DNA of 64,000 nucleotides from Pseudomonas argentinensis (GCF_001839655.2 NZ_CP056087.1:4154001-4218000), one strand, 5' to 3'. Counted from the first letter of the stretch, positions 43,874 to 53,572 are shown. A program made the numbers and translations. Notes: generated from the sequence alone by a model not told the origin.

Positions 43874-44584
43874 ATGAGCGTCAGCAATGCCCCGATCCTG
43901 ATCACCGGCGCCAGCCAGCGAGTCGGCCTGCATTGCGCCGAGCGCCTGCTCGACGACGGCCATCCCGTGATCCTGACCTTTCGCCGCGAAAAGCCTGCCC
44001 TGCAGCACTTGCGCGAGCGCGGTGCGCTGACCCTGCAGGCCGACTTCCGCGACGAAGCCAGTATCCTCGCCTTTATCGAGGAGTTGAAACGCCATACCGA
44101 CAGCCTGCGTGCGATCGTGCACAACGCCTCGGCCTGGTTCGCCGAAGCACCTGGCGAGGAAGCGGCCGCCTTTGCGCAACTGTTCACCGTGCACATGCTG
44201 GCGCCCTACCTGATCAACCTGCACTGCGCCGAACTGCTGCAGCGCAGTGAGCAGGCGGATATCGTCCATATCAGCGATGACGTGGTGCGCAAGGGCTCCG
44301 GCAACCGCCCGGCCTACTGCGCCAGCAAGGCGGGCCTGGACAGCCTGACCCTGTCGTTCGCCGCACGCTTGGCGCCAGCCATCAAGGTCAACGGCATCGC
44401 CCCGGCGCTGCTGATGTTCAACGAAGACGACGACGCCGAATACCGCGCCAAGGCCCTGAGCAAATCCGCCCTGGGCTTCGAACCCGGCCCCCAGGTGATC
44501 TACCGGAGCCTGCGCTACCTGCTGGACACCCCCTATATCACTGGCACCACCCTGACCGTGAACGGCGGCCGCCACCTCAAGTGA
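43874..44584 (+). CDS. folM: Dihydromonapterin reductase (short-chain dehydrogenase)
   Basis: 236 residues. Reduces dihydromonapterin to tetrahydromonapterin, the cofactor of phenylalanine hydroxylase in Pseudomonas. Rossmann entry ILITGASQRVGLHCAERLL, catalytic YCASKAG and NGIAPALLMF are present. It heads folM-folE-folX and lies 57 bp downstream of the TTGTAC cluster. Confidence 0.92.
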   Translation: MSVSNAPILITGASQRVGLHCAERLLDDGHPVILTFRREKPALQHLRERGALTLQADFRDEASILAFIEELKRHTDSLRAIVHNASAWFAEAPGEEAAAFAQLFTVHMLAPYLINLHCAELLQRSEQADIVHISDDVVRKGSGNRPAYCASKAGLDSLTLSFAARLAPAIKVNGIAPALLMFNEDDDAEYRAKALSKSALGFEPGPQVIYRSLRYLLDTPYITGTTLTVNGGRHLK

Positions 44585-44605
44585 GGCGCCGCGAGGACCC
44601 TGACG

Positions 44606-45166
44606 ATGAACCCATTACTGCCCAACCACTACCGTGAAATCCTCCTCGGCCTCGGTGAAGACCCCGAGCGCGAAGGCCTGCTCGACACTCCCAAGCGCGC
44701 TGCCAAGGCCATGCAGTACCTGTGCAACGGCTATGAGAAAACCCTCGAGGAGGTCGTCAACGGTGCGCTGTTCAGCTCCGACAGCGACGAAATGGTGATC
44801 GTCAAGGACGTCGAACTCTACTCGCTGTGCGAGCACCACCTGCTGCCCTTCATCGGTAAGGCGCACGTGGCCTACATCCCCACCGGCAAGGTGCTGGGCC
44901 TGTCGAAGATCGCGCGCATCGTCGACATGTACGCGCGCCGCCTGCAGATCCAGGAGAACCTCACCCGGCAGATCGCCAGTGCCATCGAGGAGGTCACCCA
45001 GGCCGCCGGCGTGGCCGTGGTCATCGAGGCCCAGCACATGTGCATGATGATGCGCGGGGTGGAAAAGCAGAATTCGGTGATGAGCACCTCGGTGATGCTC
45101 GGCGCCTTCCGCGCGTCCTACAATACCCGTCACGAATTCCTGCAACTGATCGCACGGAGCAAGTAA
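44606..45166 (+). CDS. folE: GTP cyclohydrolase I
   Basis: 186 residues. Converts GTP to dihydroneopterin triphosphate. Zinc and active-site motifs [24 protein letters not shown] and [31 protein letters not shown] are complete. 21 bp after folM and two bases before folX, so one operon supplying monapterin. Confidence 0.96.
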   Translation: MNPLLPNHYREILLGLGEDPEREGLLDTPKRAAKAMQYLCNGYEKTLEEVVNGALFSSDSDEMVIVKDVELYSLCEHHLLPFIGKAHVAYIPTGKVLGLSKIARIVDMYARRLQIQENLTRQIASAIEEVTQAAGVAVVIEAQHMCMMMRGVEKQNSVMSTSVMLGAFRASYNTRHEFLQLIARSK

Positions 45167-45168
45167 GC

Positions 45169-45540
45169 ATGCCCAGACTCGAACCCGGCATGGCGCGAAT
45201 CCGCGTCAAGGACCTGCGCCTGCGCACCTTCATCGGCATCAAGGAAGAGGAGATCAACAACAAGCAGGATGTGTTGATCAACCTGACCATCCTCTACCCG
45301 GCCGTCGATGCGGTGCGTGACAACGACATCGAGCACGCCCTCAACTACCGCACCATCACCAAGGCCATCATCGCCCACGTGGAAGGCAATCGCTTCGCCC
45401 TGCTGGAGCGCCTGACCCAGGAGATTCTCGACCTGGTGATGACCCACGAGGCCGTGCGCTACGCCGAGGTGGAGGTCGACAAACCCCACGCCCTACGCTT
45501 CGCCGAGTCGGTATCGATCACCCTCGCCGGCCACCGTTGA
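45169..45540 (+). CDS. folX: Dihydroneopterin triphosphate 2'-epimerase
   Basis: 123 residues. Epimerises dihydroneopterin triphosphate to the monapterin form; related to Fol[35 protein letters not shown] and [19 protein letters not shown] are typical. Third gene of the pterin operon, starting two bases after folE. Confidence 0.94.
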   Translation: MPRLEPGMARIRVKDLRLRTFIGIKEEEINNKQDVLINLTILYPAVDAVRDNDIEHALNYRTITKAIIAHVEGNRFALLERLTQEILDLVMTHEAVRYAEVEVDKPHALRFAESVSITLAGHR

Positions 45541-45616
45541 GCCACCGGCAGCCCGGTTGCCGAGCAGCCTGCCGGCTTCTATCATCGCCGCCATCCCTCC
45601 CGGAGAGAGCATCGCC

Positions 45617-45919
45617 ATGAACGACCAACAACGCCTCGAACTGGAAGCTGCCGCCTATCGCCGCCTGGTGCAGCACCTGCGCGAACGCCCGGACGTGCAG
45701 AACATCGACCTGATGAACCTGGCCGGCTTCTGCCGCAACTGCCTGTCCAAGTGGTACAAGGCCGCAGCCGACGATCTGGACATCGCCATCACCCCGGATC
45801 AGGCCCGTGAAGAGGTCTACGGCATGCCCTACGCCGAGTGGAAAGCCAGGTACCAGACCGAAGCCAGCGCCGAGCAACAGGCCGCCTTCTCCGCCAAGAA
45901 CCCGAAAGGATCCGCATGA
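45617..45919 (+). CDS. DUF1244 family protein
   Basis: 100 residues. AAAYRRLVQHLRERPDVQNIDLMNLAGFCRNCLSKWYKAAADDLDIAITPDQAREEVYGMPYAEWKARYQ is the whole DUF1244 (SMc04008-like) domain, including the FCRNCLSKWY motif. Function unknown. It overlaps the next gene by four bases. Confidence 0.92.
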   Translation: MNDQQRLELEAAAYRRLVQHLRERPDVQNIDLMNLAGFCRNCLSKWYKAAADDLDIAITPDQAREEVYGMPYAEWKARYQTEASAEQQAAFSAKNPKGSA

Positions 45920-46257
45920 GCCATCTGAACGACTTCCGTGCCCGCCTGGGCGCCGAGCACTTTGCCTTCGCCGAAACCCTGGCCTTTATCGCCGAGCATT
46001 ACGATTACCAGCCCAGCGCCTTTCGCAACGGCGAAGTGAGCAACGCCGCCGGCCAGAACGAAGGCTCGTGCAAGACCCTGGGCCTGGCCCTGCTCGAAGG
46101 CCTGAGTGACCAGGAAGCCCTGCTGTGCTTCGGCGAGCACTACCGCAGCGTGCTGGCCACCCCCGAAGGCAGTGACCACGGCAATATCCGCGCCCTGATC
46201 GGCAACGGCCTGGCCGGCGTCGAGTTCGACCAGCAACCGCTGACCCGCAAGGCCTGA
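45916..46257 (+). CDS. HopJ-type III effector family protein
   Basis: 113 residues. FIAEHYDYQPSAFRNGEVSNAAGQNEGSCKTLGLALLEGLSDQEALLCFGEHYRSVLATPEGSDHGNIRAL is the HopJ domain. Despite the name the family is widespread in non-pathogens, and nothing here (no hrp box, no secretion genes) suggests an effector. Translationally coupled to the DUF1244 gene. Confidence 0.92.
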   Translation: MSHLNDFRARLGAEHFAFAETLAFIAEHYDYQPSAFRNGEVSNAAGQNEGSCKTLGLALLEGLSDQEALLCFGEHYRSVLATPEGSDHGNIRALIGNGLAGVEFDQQPLTRKA

Positions 46258-46395
46258 AGTCCTCCCCTCACCCGGCCCGGCGTACGCCTGGCCGGTGCCC
46301 TCCCCGTCTCAAATCATCACGCCCACAGTTCATCGCCCCTGCCGGCAATACAGCCAGAGCGGTGAAAGAGGTGCGGGTGATGAAACGAAATCGGA

Positions 46396-46440
46396 AGCGC
46401 CCAGCGCAACCCCGGCGAATGCGGGGTCGCGCTGGGCGCT
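46396..46440. terminator. Long perfect hairpin downstream of argG
   Basis: AGCGCCCAGCGC-A-ACCCCG (46396-46414) pairs with CGGGGT-C-GCGCTGGGCGCT (46422-46440) apart from one mismatch, with a 7-nt loop. It lies 13 bp beyond the argG stop between convergent genes. The T run on the minus strand is poor, so it may be a terminator or an mRNA-stabilising structure. Confidence 0.6.
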
Positions 46441-46452
46441 GGAGGCCAGCGC

Positions 46453-47669
<1,217 letters not shown>

Positions 47670-47768
47670 GCCATCCACTCCACGGGGTTGTTCGAAAGCC
47701 CGTGATTCTACTTGCCATGGGCCGCGATTTACAGGGGTGCGACAGGCGATGGCGTCAAGGCGACAGGC

Positions 47769-48710
47769 TCAGGAGGTGGCAGCGGGCGTGGCCGGCACCG
47801 GTGGCGCCGCCGGAGTGGCCTGCTCGGTCGGTTGCACGGGGGCTTCCGGCACCTTGTCGAGCCGCACCGACACGCGACGGTTCTTGTCACGATTGGCCAC
47901 GCTGTTGTTGGGCACCAACGGATATCGCTCGCCGTGGAAACGCATGACGATGCGCTCCTCGGGCACGCCCTGGGCCTTGAGATACTCCATCACCGCCAGG
48001 GCACGGCGGCGCGACAGGTCGCGGTTGGTCAGGCGATTGCCGCTGTTGTCGGAGTGCCCGTCGAGCTCGATGCGGTTGACCCTGGGGTCGGCCTTCATGA
48101 AGTCGAGGATGATCTCAAGCCTGGCCTTGGCCATGGCATCGAGCTCGGTGCCACCACCGGGAAAGCCGATGTTGGACTGGCGCACCTGGTCGAAATTCAC
48201 CGGTAGCAGCTTGGCGGTGCAATTGAGGTAGTCATCGTAGGCCTTGCGAAAACGCACCGGCAGCAGCCGCACTTCCAGGCTTTCGCTGCCCAGCGAGGTG
48301 CGGTGGCGGACCAATGGGCTACGCCCTTCCAGCAGGCCGGTGAGCAGGCGCCCGGCCTGCTCCTGGCTGCTGTTGAAGGGCACCTCGCCGCTGCCGACAC
48401 TGACGGCGCCGAGGTTGATGTCGCCACGCCCCGGCTGCCAGGGCGCTGCGGCGGCCAGCAAGGTGGCCGAGCCGCTGCCCAGCCAGCGCTCGCGCGCCTG
48501 CAGGCGGAAGGTCGCCTGTTCACCGGCGCGACGCACGAATTCCCCAGCGCCGAAATCGGTGATCGGCTGGCTCAGGCGGCACTCGAACTTGTCACCGGCC
48601 ACCTGCCACTCGACCTTTTCCAGGCGGGTCTGGAAGCTGATCGCCGCGGCAGGCAGGCTCACGCCAGCACTGACGATCAAGCCGATGATGAGGAAAAGAG
48701 GCTGACGCAC
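47769..48710 (-). CDS. motY: Flagellar motor-associated protein MotY (OmpA-like)
   Basis: 313 residues. Signal peptide (~24), an N-terminal MotY beta domain (ISFQTRLEKVEWQVAGDKFECRLSQPITDFGAGEFVRRAGE) that contacts the motor, and an OmpA peptidoglycan-binding domain (~190-290: IELDGHSDNSGNRLTNRDLSRRRALAVMEYL). It forms the T-ring and is needed for stator function. Neighbours argG and pyrC match the P. aeruginosa order. Confidence 0.93.
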   Translation of the reverse strand: MRQPLFLIIGLIVSAGVSLPAAAISFQTRLEKVEWQVAGDKFECRLSQPITDFGAGEFVRRAGEQATFRLQARERWLGSGSATLLAAAAPWQPGRGDINLGAVSVGSGEVPFNSSQEQAGRLLTGLLEGRSPLVRHRTSLGSESLEVRLLPVRFRKAYDDYLNCTAKLLPVNFDQVRQSNIGFPGGGTELDAMAKARLEIILDFMKADPRVNRIELDGHSDNSGNRLTNRDLSRRRALAVMEYLKAQGVPEERIVMRFHGERYPLVPNNSVANRDKNRRVSVRLDKVPEAPVQPTEQATPAAPPVPATPAATS

Positions 48711-48780
48711 AGCGGGCTCCGGGTAAATGCAACGTACCCTTCCGGTATCGGTGGCCGGCGGAAAAACTTGAGTGCGCAGC

Positions 48781-48873
48781 CTAGGGCTGTTGCCGTTTCA
48801 ACGCGAGCCGCGTTGCCGCGAGAAATTTCGCCAGGCCGGGCGGCGATCCGCTAGGCGGAGGACGCAGGGAATG
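48781..48873 (-). repeat. 94-bp dispersed repeat, copy A
   Basis: The reverse complement runs from CATTCCCTGCGTCCTCCGCC to GTTGAAACGGCAACAGCCCT AG. It aligns with 55430-55523 with about seven differences, one of them an indel. It contains TCCGCCTAGCGGA, a short dyad. Confidence 0.8.
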
Positions 48874-48967
48874 GACTAGCCGTCCGCGTTTTCCCTTGCC
48901 AAGTCCTCCAACGACGCATGGCGAGATTTCTCGCGCAACCTAGGCGGCCCCACCCGTAGGGCCGGGT

Positions 48968-49103
48968 CCGTTTTGTCACGATGCGGCGTTTCTCGCCGGC
49001 TCATTTAGCCAGCTAAACTTCGCGGCTGTGTGACCCACATGGATGTGGGAAATGCCGCAAGCCCGCCGGGAGCGGGCGCGGCCCTTGCCTCGTGACAAAA
49101 CGG
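48968..49103. repeat. 136-bp element with 14-bp terminal inverted repeats
   Basis: CCGTTTTGTCACGA (48968-48981) is perfectly inverted at TCGTGACAAAACGG (49090-49103). Inside are the hairpin CCCACATGGATGTGGG and the GC-rich dyad GCCCGCCGGGAGCGGGC. No coding capacity. It is MITE-like in shape and related in internal design to the element at 23985-24180. Confidence 0.65.
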
Positions 49104-49216
49104 GCTCCGGCGCGGCCGTGCGTCAAACGGCAACAGACCCTACCTATCTGCGGCGTGCCCCCGCCGCCCTTTTCCGGTAGCATTCCAGGCATGTTTCGCC
49201 CCGCCTGGAAGCCTCA

Positions 49217-50263
49217 ATGACCGACCGCATCACCCTGCTGCGTCCCGACGACTGGCACATTCACCTGCGCGACGGCGCCGTACTGTCGCACACCGTTGGC
49301 GATGTGGCCCGCACCTTCGCCCGCGCGATCATCATGCCCAACCTGGTGCCGCCGGTGCGCAACGCCGCCGAAGCAGGTGACTATCGCCAGCGCATTCTTG
49401 CCGCACGGCCGGCTGGCAGCCAGTTCCAGCCGCTAATGGTGCTGTACCTCACCGACCGCACCACGGCAGAGGACATTCGCGCCGCCAAGGCCAGCGGCTA
49501 CGTGTATGCGGCGAAGATGTACCCGGCGGGCGCGACCACCAATTCCGACTCCGGCGTCACCAGCCTGGACAACATCACCGGTGCCCTGGAAGCTCTGGCG
49601 GAAACCGGCTTGCCGCTGCTGGTGCACGGCGAGGTGACCCGCGCGGAAATCGACGTCTTCGACCGCGAGAAAGCCTTTATCGACGAGCACCTGTGCCGCG
49701 TCGTCGAGCGTTTTCCGACGCTCAAGGTGGTGTTCGAGCACATCACCACCGCCGATGCCGCGCAGTTCGTCAGGGAAGCACCGGCCAACGTTGGCGCCAC
49801 CATCACCGCCCAGCACCTGCTGTACAACCGCAACCACATGCTAGTGGGCGGTATCCGGCCGCACTTCTATTGCCTGCCGATCCTCAAGCGCAACACCCAT
49901 CAGCAGGCACTGCTGGAGGCCGCCACCAGCGGCAGCCCGAAGTTCTTCCTCGGCACCGACTCGGCACCCCACGCCAGGCACGCCAAGGAAAACGCCTGTG
50001 GCTGCGCCGGTTGCTACACCGCCTATGCCGCCATCGAGCTGTACGCCGAGGCTTTCGAGGAGCGCGGCGCGCTGGACAAGCTGGAAGGCTTCGCCAGCCA
50101 CTTCGGCCCGGACTTCTACGGCCTGCCACGCAATACCGACACCATCACCCTGGTGCGTGAATCCTGGGTGGCACCGGCCAGCCTGCCGTTCGGCGAGCAG
50201 ACGGTGATTCCGCTACGCGCTGGCGAAACCCTGCGCTGGCGCTTGCTGGAGGCGGGTCGATGA
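49217..50263 (+). CDS. pyrC: Dihydroorotase
   Basis: 348 residues, class II dihydroorotase closing the pyrimidine ring. Zinc ligands in [13 protein letters not shown] (HxH), the lysine in [33 protein letters not shown] and [14 protein letters not shown] are present. The stop overlaps the rnt start by four bases. Confidence 0.96.
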   Translation: MTDRITLLRPDDWHIHLRDGAVLSHTVGDVARTFARAIIMPNLVPPVRNAAEAGDYRQRILAARPAGSQFQPLMVLYLTDRTTAEDIRAAKASGYVYAAKMYPAGATTNSDSGVTSLDNITGALEALAETGLPLLVHGEVTRAEIDVFDREKAFIDEHLCRVVERFPTLKVVFEHITTADAAQFVREAPANVGATITAQHLLYNRNHMLVGGIRPHFYCLPILKRNTHQQALLEAATSGSPKFFLGTDSAPHARHAKENACGCAGCYTAYAAIELYAEAFEERGALDKLEGFASHFGPDFYGLPRNTDTITLVRESWVAPASLPFGEQTVIPLRAGETLRWRLLEAGR

Positions 50264-50934
50264 GCGAAGAACTCTACGAAGACGATCAGGATCAACCGAG
50301 CAGCGGCGCCCCGCGCCATCCGATGGCCGCGCGCTTTCGCGGTTATCTGCCGGTGGTGGTGGACGTCGAGACCGGTGGTTTCAACAGCGCCACCGACGCG
50401 CTGCTGGAAATCGCCGCGACCACCATTGGCATGGACGAAGGTGGCTTCCTGTACCCGGACCACACCCATTTTTTTCGGGTCGAGCCGTTCGAAGGCGCCA
50501 ATATCGAACAGGCGGCGCTGGATTTCACCGGCATCAAGCTCGACCACCCGCTGCGCATGGCGGTGAGCGAAGAGCATGCGCTGACCGAAATCTTCCGTGG
50601 CCTGCGCAAGTCCCTGAAGGCCAACGGCTGCAAGCGCGCCATTCTGGTCGGCCACAACAGCAGCTTCGACCTGGGCTTCCTGAACGCCGCGGTCGCCCGC
50701 TGCGACCTCAAGCGCAATCCCTTCCACCCCTTCTCCAGCTTCGACACCGCCAGCCTGGCCGGCCTCGCCTACGGCCAGACCGTGCTTGCCAAGGCCTGCC
50801 AGGCCGCCGGTATCGAGTTCGATGGCCGTGAAGCCCACTCCGCCCGCTATGACACCGAGAAGACCGCCGAGCTGTTCTGCGGCATCGTCAATCGATGGAA
50901 GGAAATGGGCGGCTGGGAAGACTTCGACGAGTGA
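50260..50934 (+). CDS. rnt: Ribonuclease T
   Basis: 224 residues, DEDDh 3'-5' exonuclease that trims tRNA and other small RNAs. Exo [22 protein letters not shown], Exo [14 protein letters not shown] and Exo [19 protein letters not shown] are complete. ATGA overlap with pyrC. Confidence 0.96.
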   Translation: MSEELYEDDQDQPSSGAPRHPMAARFRGYLPVVVDVETGGFNSATDALLEIAATTIGMDEGGFLYPDHTHFFRVEPFEGANIEQAALDFTGIKLDHPLRMAVSEEHALTEIFRGLRKSLKANGCKRAILVGHNSSFDLGFLNAAVARCDLKRNPFHPFSSFDTASLAGLAYGQTVLAKACQAAGIEFDGREAHSARYDTEKTAELFCGIVNRWKEMGGWEDFDE

Positions 50935-50939
50935 ATGCC

Positions 50940-51872
50940 ATGAAAAAATACCAGATCTTCATCGACGGCCAGGCCGGCACCACCGGCCTGCAGATCCGCC
51001 AGCGCCTGGCCAGCCACCCGCAGATCGAGGTGGTCACCATCGACCACGACAAGCGCCGCGACGTAGAGGCCAAGCTCGAACTGATGCGTTCGGTCGACGT
51101 CACCGTGTTGTGCCTGCCCGACGATGCGGCCAAGGAAACCGCCGCCCAGGCCCGTGAAGTGGGCTGCCGGGTACTCGACGCCAGCTCCGCGCACCGCACG
51201 GCCAGCGACTGGGTGTTCGGCATGGCCGAACTGGCCAAGGGCCAACGCGAAGCCATCGCCCAGGCCCGCGCCGTCAGCAACCCGGGCTGCTATGCCACCG
51301 GCGCCATCCTGCTGCTGCGCCCGCTGATCAATGCCGGGCTGCTGACCGCGGATCGCGAGCTGTGCATCAACGCCGTGTCCGGCTACACCGGTGGCGGCAC
51401 CAAGATGGTCGAACGCTACGAGGGCGAAGGTGCGCCGGTCTACGCCGCCTACGGCCTGGGCTTCGATCACAAGCACATCCCGGAAATCCAGCACTGGAGC
51501 GGTCTCGAAGCTCGCCCGATCTTCCAGCCGGCGGTCGGTAGCTACGATCAGGGCATGCTGGTGATGATACCCCTGCAGGGGGCCAACGGTGCCGAGCTGC
51601 ACCAGGCACTGAGCGCCTATTACCAGGGCGAGCAGTTCGTTCAGGTGCAGCCTTACAACGAGATCGCGGCCGACACGGCCCCCTTCATCACGCCCCACGG
51701 CCTGAGCGGCAGCAACCGCGCCGAGCTGCAGGTGTTCGGTGCGGGTAGCGGCCAACAGGCGCTGCTGGTGGCCAAGCTCGACAACCTGGGCAAGGGTGCC
51801 TCGGGGGCCGCGGTGCAGAACCTGAACATCATGCTCGGGCTCGAGGAAGGGCTGTGCACGCAAATCGCCTAA
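50940..51872 (+). CDS. argC: N-acetyl-gamma-glutamyl-phosphate reductase, short (type 2) form
   Basis: 310 residues. NADPH-dependent reduction in arginine synthesis. QIFIDGQAGTTGLQIRQRL binds the nucleotide and AVSNPGCYATG holds the catalytic cysteine; SGYTGGGTKMV follows. The short length and sequence are of the type 2 (ArgC2) group, so a longer argC may exist elsewhere. Starts five bases after rnt; a GTG overlapping the rnt stop is possible. In P. aeruginosa a peroxiredoxin gene stands at this position instead. Confidence 0.92.
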   Translation: MKKYQIFIDGQAGTTGLQIRQRLASHPQIEVVTIDHDKRRDVEAKLELMRSVDVTVLCLPDDAAKETAAQAREVGCRVLDASSAHRTASDWVFGMAELAKGQREAIAQARAVSNPGCYATGAILLLRPLINAGLLTADRELCINAVSGYTGGGTKMVERYEGEGAPVYAAYGLGFDHKHIPEIQHWSGLEARPIFQPAVGSYDQGMLVMIPLQGANGAELHQALSAYYQGEQFVQVQPYNEIAADTAPFITPHGLSGSNRAELQVFGAGSGQQALLVAKLDNLGKGASGAAVQNLNIMLGLEEGLCTQIA

Positions 51873-51941
51873 GCTCCGCCCAGCCCCGAAAAAGCGGCTC
51901 GTGAGCCTAATGCTGTTCACTTAAGCATTTGAGCCAACCAG

Positions 51942-51976
51942 AAAATCCGATACCAGTTCCCTGGCATCGGATTTTT
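51942..51976 (+). terminator. Intrinsic terminator after argC
   Basis: AAAATCCGAT-A-CCAG and CTGG-C-ATCGGATTTTT pair around TTCC, followed by a T run. It also terminates in the reverse direction because of the A run on the other side. Confidence 0.85.
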
Positions 51977-52205
51977 CATGCCCATTGAGCGGCAATTGCT
52001 CGACCTTGGCGACCTTATAAATTCTCCCAATGCGGCTGCGTAGGGCGGACCGGGACGCCGGCCGCTCGTAGCCTACGAAACAGTCCGCCGCCCGGAGACG
52101 ACTCACCTGCACAAGCCTGCTGCCCGCCTGTCACGGCGTACTGCCTTCGGCGAGCACACCCTACAGTAAGTACAACTATCACTGTATCGGGCTGGAAACC
52201 CAAAC

Positions 52206-52242
52206 AAACGCCGCTTTCCATCTTGGCAAAGCGGCGTTTTTT
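52206..52242 (+). terminator. Intrinsic terminator in the argC-bfd gap
   Basis: AACGCCGCTTT pairs with AAAGCGGCGTT and is followed by TTTTTC. It is 230 bp beyond the argC terminator, so it should end a separate transcript. Confidence 0.85.
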
Positions 52243-52383
52243 CTTAACTGAACAGCATTACGGTCGTGAGCCGGCTTTTTGTTGCTCGGCCCATGGCACA
52301 GGTAGCGCCGGCCAATGGGTGAGGTGACGAATCGCCGCTCATCGAAAGTCGAGAAATTGTGCCAATCGGGAGTCGGTTTATCT

Positions 52384-52412
52384 TTGACACGCATTCTCAT
52401 TAACATTAGTAT
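52384..52412 (+). promoter_or_regulatory. bfd promoter with overlapping Fur-like box
   Basis: TTGACA (52384-52389), a 17-bp spacer, and TAGTAT (52407-52412) form a good sigma-70 promoter. The spacer and -10 contain GCATTCTCATTAACATTAG (52391-52409), whose reverse complement resembles the GATAATGATAATCATTATC Fur box. bfd is iron-repressed in Pseudomonas, so this fits. Confidence 0.65.
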
Positions 52413-52451
52413 CCTTCGCCATCAGTCTCAGCCAAGCGACGGGCCAAGCCT

Positions 52452-52669
52452 ATGTATGTCTGCCTCTGCGAAGGTGTCACCGACGGTCAGATCCGCGAAG
52501 CGATCTATGAAGGTTGCTGCAGCTACCGTGAAGTCCGTGAAACGCTGGGCGTTGCCAGTCAGTGTGGCAAATGTGCATGCCTGGCCAAGCAGGTGGTACG
52601 TGAAACCCTGGGGAAGTGCAGCAAAGTCAGGTAGCGATGGCCTACCCGGGAAATTATGTTGCGGCTTGA
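52452..52669 (+). pseudogene. bfd: Bacterioferritin-associated ferredoxin, frameshifted near its end
   Basis: Bfd donates electrons to bacterioferritin to release stored iron. The [2Fe-2S] ligands C4, C6, C38 and C41 are all present. The frame as given stops early (TAG 52632-52634) after ETLGKCSKVR, 60 residues. Adding one G to the GGGG at 52610-52613 gives LGEVQQSQVAMAYPGNYVAA and a 72-residue protein ending at 52669. That matches the usual Bfd length and its ...FVAA-like tail. A lost base in a homopolymer is the simplest explanation; the iron-sulfur domain is intact either way. Confidence 0.85.
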
Positions 52670-52688
52670 ATAAGCTATTTTTTCAAGA

Positions 52689-52713
52689 ACCGGATCTCGT
52701 ATCCGGTTTTTTT
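52689..52713 (+). terminator. Intrinsic terminator after bfd
   Basis: ACCGGAT (52689-52695) pairs with ATCCGGT (52701-52707) around CTCGT, followed by six more T. It separates bfd from bfr. Confidence 0.9.
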
Positions 52714-52874
52714 ATGCCTGAAATTCAATGAGTTAGCGCCAAGACGCACAACTTAAACACTCTCATTTATATTTATTTTCACTTATATTTCAATAACTTA
52801 CGTTTGACAGCCGTATTTGGCAAGCCCAGAATTCGCCATCGGTTACTCAATTCCAGGCAGGACGGGGCTTCATC

Positions 52875-53345
52875 ATGAAAGGCGACAAGACAGTAATTCA
52901 GCACTTGAACAAGATCCTCGGCAACGAGCTGGTCGCGATCAACCAGTACTTTCTGCACGCCCGCATGTACGAAGACTGGGGCCTGACCAAGTTGGGCAAG
53001 CATGAGTACCACGAGTCCATCGACGAGATGAAACACGCGGACAAGCTGATCAAGCGCATCCTGTTCCTCGAAGGCCTGCCGAACCTGCAGGACCTGGGCA
53101 AGATCCTGATCGGTGAGAACACCCAGGAAATGCTCGAGTGCGACCTGCGGATCGAGCACAAGGCCCACATCGACCTGAAAGCAGCCATCGCCTACTGCGA
53201 AAGCGTCGGCGACTACGCCAGCCGCGAACTGCTCGAAGACATCCTCGAGTCCGAGGAAGAGCATATCGACTGGCTGGAAACCCAACTCAGCCTCATCAAG
53301 GCTGTTGGTCTGCAGAACTACCTGCAGTCGCAAATGGAAGAGTGA
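52875..53345 (+). CDS. bfr: Bacterioferritin
   Basis: 156 residues, heme-containing 24-mer iron store. Ferroxidase ligands E18, E51 and H54 and the heme-ligand M52 are present ([17 protein letters not shown]), with E94 and H130 in the later helices ([18 protein letters not shown]). Corresponds to BfrB of P. aeruginosa. The upstream 140 bp is strikingly AT-rich and probably holds its own promoter. Confidence 0.96.
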   Translation: MKGDKTVIQHLNKILGNELVAINQYFLHARMYEDWGLTKLGKHEYHESIDEMKHADKLIKRILFLEGLPNLQDLGKILIGENTQEMLECDLRIEHKAHIDLKAAIAYCESVGDYASRELLEDILESEEEHIDWLETQLSLIKAVGLQNYLQSQMEE

Positions 53346-53365
53346 TTGGGAGCAGTGTGTAGAAA

Positions 53366-53390
53366 ACGGGAGCCTTGGCTCCCGTTTTTT
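53366..53390 (+). terminator. Intrinsic terminator after bfr
   Basis: ACGGGAGCC (53366-53374) pairs with GGCTCCCGT (53377-53385) around TT, followed by a T run to 53390. It lies 20 bp after the stop. Confidence 0.92.
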
Positions 53391-53410
53391 ATGCCTGTGA
53401 TCTGGGCACA

Positions 53411-53445
53411 AAAAAACCGGAGTGCCTAAAGACGATCCGGTTTTT
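53411..53445. terminator. Bidirectional terminator-like hairpin
   Basis: AAAAACCGGA and TCCGGTTTTT pair across a 14-nt loop with A and T runs on both sides. It can terminate either strand and probably serves fpr from the right. Confidence 0.7.
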
Positions 53446-53453
53446 ACTGACTC

Positions 53454-53571
53454 AAGGAGCTTGCGAGCTAGAGTCCTGCAAGGCGAAACCGGAATAAAAA
53501 GCGGAGTGTACTGTTATGAGCATTTTTATTCCGGTTTCAACGCAGCAGGGCCGACGCGCAGCTGCTCCTAA
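53454..53571. repeat. Dispersed element, copy 2
   Basis: It has the blocks GCGAGCTAGAGTCCTGCAAG, AAGCGGAGTGTACTG and AACGCAGCAGGGCCGACGCG also seen at 26925-27140. The inner sequence is bounded by AAACCGGAATAAAAA and TTTTTATTCCGGTTT, a perfect 15-bp stem, where copy 1 has a different but also complementary pair. Confidence 0.7.
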
Positions 53572-53572
53572 C

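Larger units (their letters stand above)
48711..49216. other. Repeat-rich gap between motY and pyrC
   Basis: No gene in 506 bp. It contains one copy of a 94-bp dispersed repeat (48781-48873) and a 136-bp element with 14-bp terminal inverted repeats (48968-49103). A CAAACGGCAACAGACCCTA string at about 49122-49141 repeats the tail of the first element. motY and pyrC promoters must lie among these. Confidence 0.6.
51873..52451. other. Gap between argC and bfd with two terminators and an iron-type promoter
   Basis: 579 bp without a convincing protein gene. From left to right: the argC terminator (51942-51976), about 230 bp containing a GGCGGAC/GTCCGCC dyad, a second strong terminator (52206-52242), and the bfd promoter with a Fur-like site. 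The segment between the terminators could encode a small RNA. Confidence 0.6.

Noticed and set aside
45916..46257. HopJ family name taken as evidence for a type III effector
   Set aside because: The domain is widespread in non-pathogens, and there are no secretion genes, chaperone genes or hrp boxes in the window.
46396..46440. Palindrome near argG considered as an insertion-sequence end
   Set aside because: It is a single perfect hairpin located at a gene end with no transposase or target duplication; a terminator or stabiliser is simpler.
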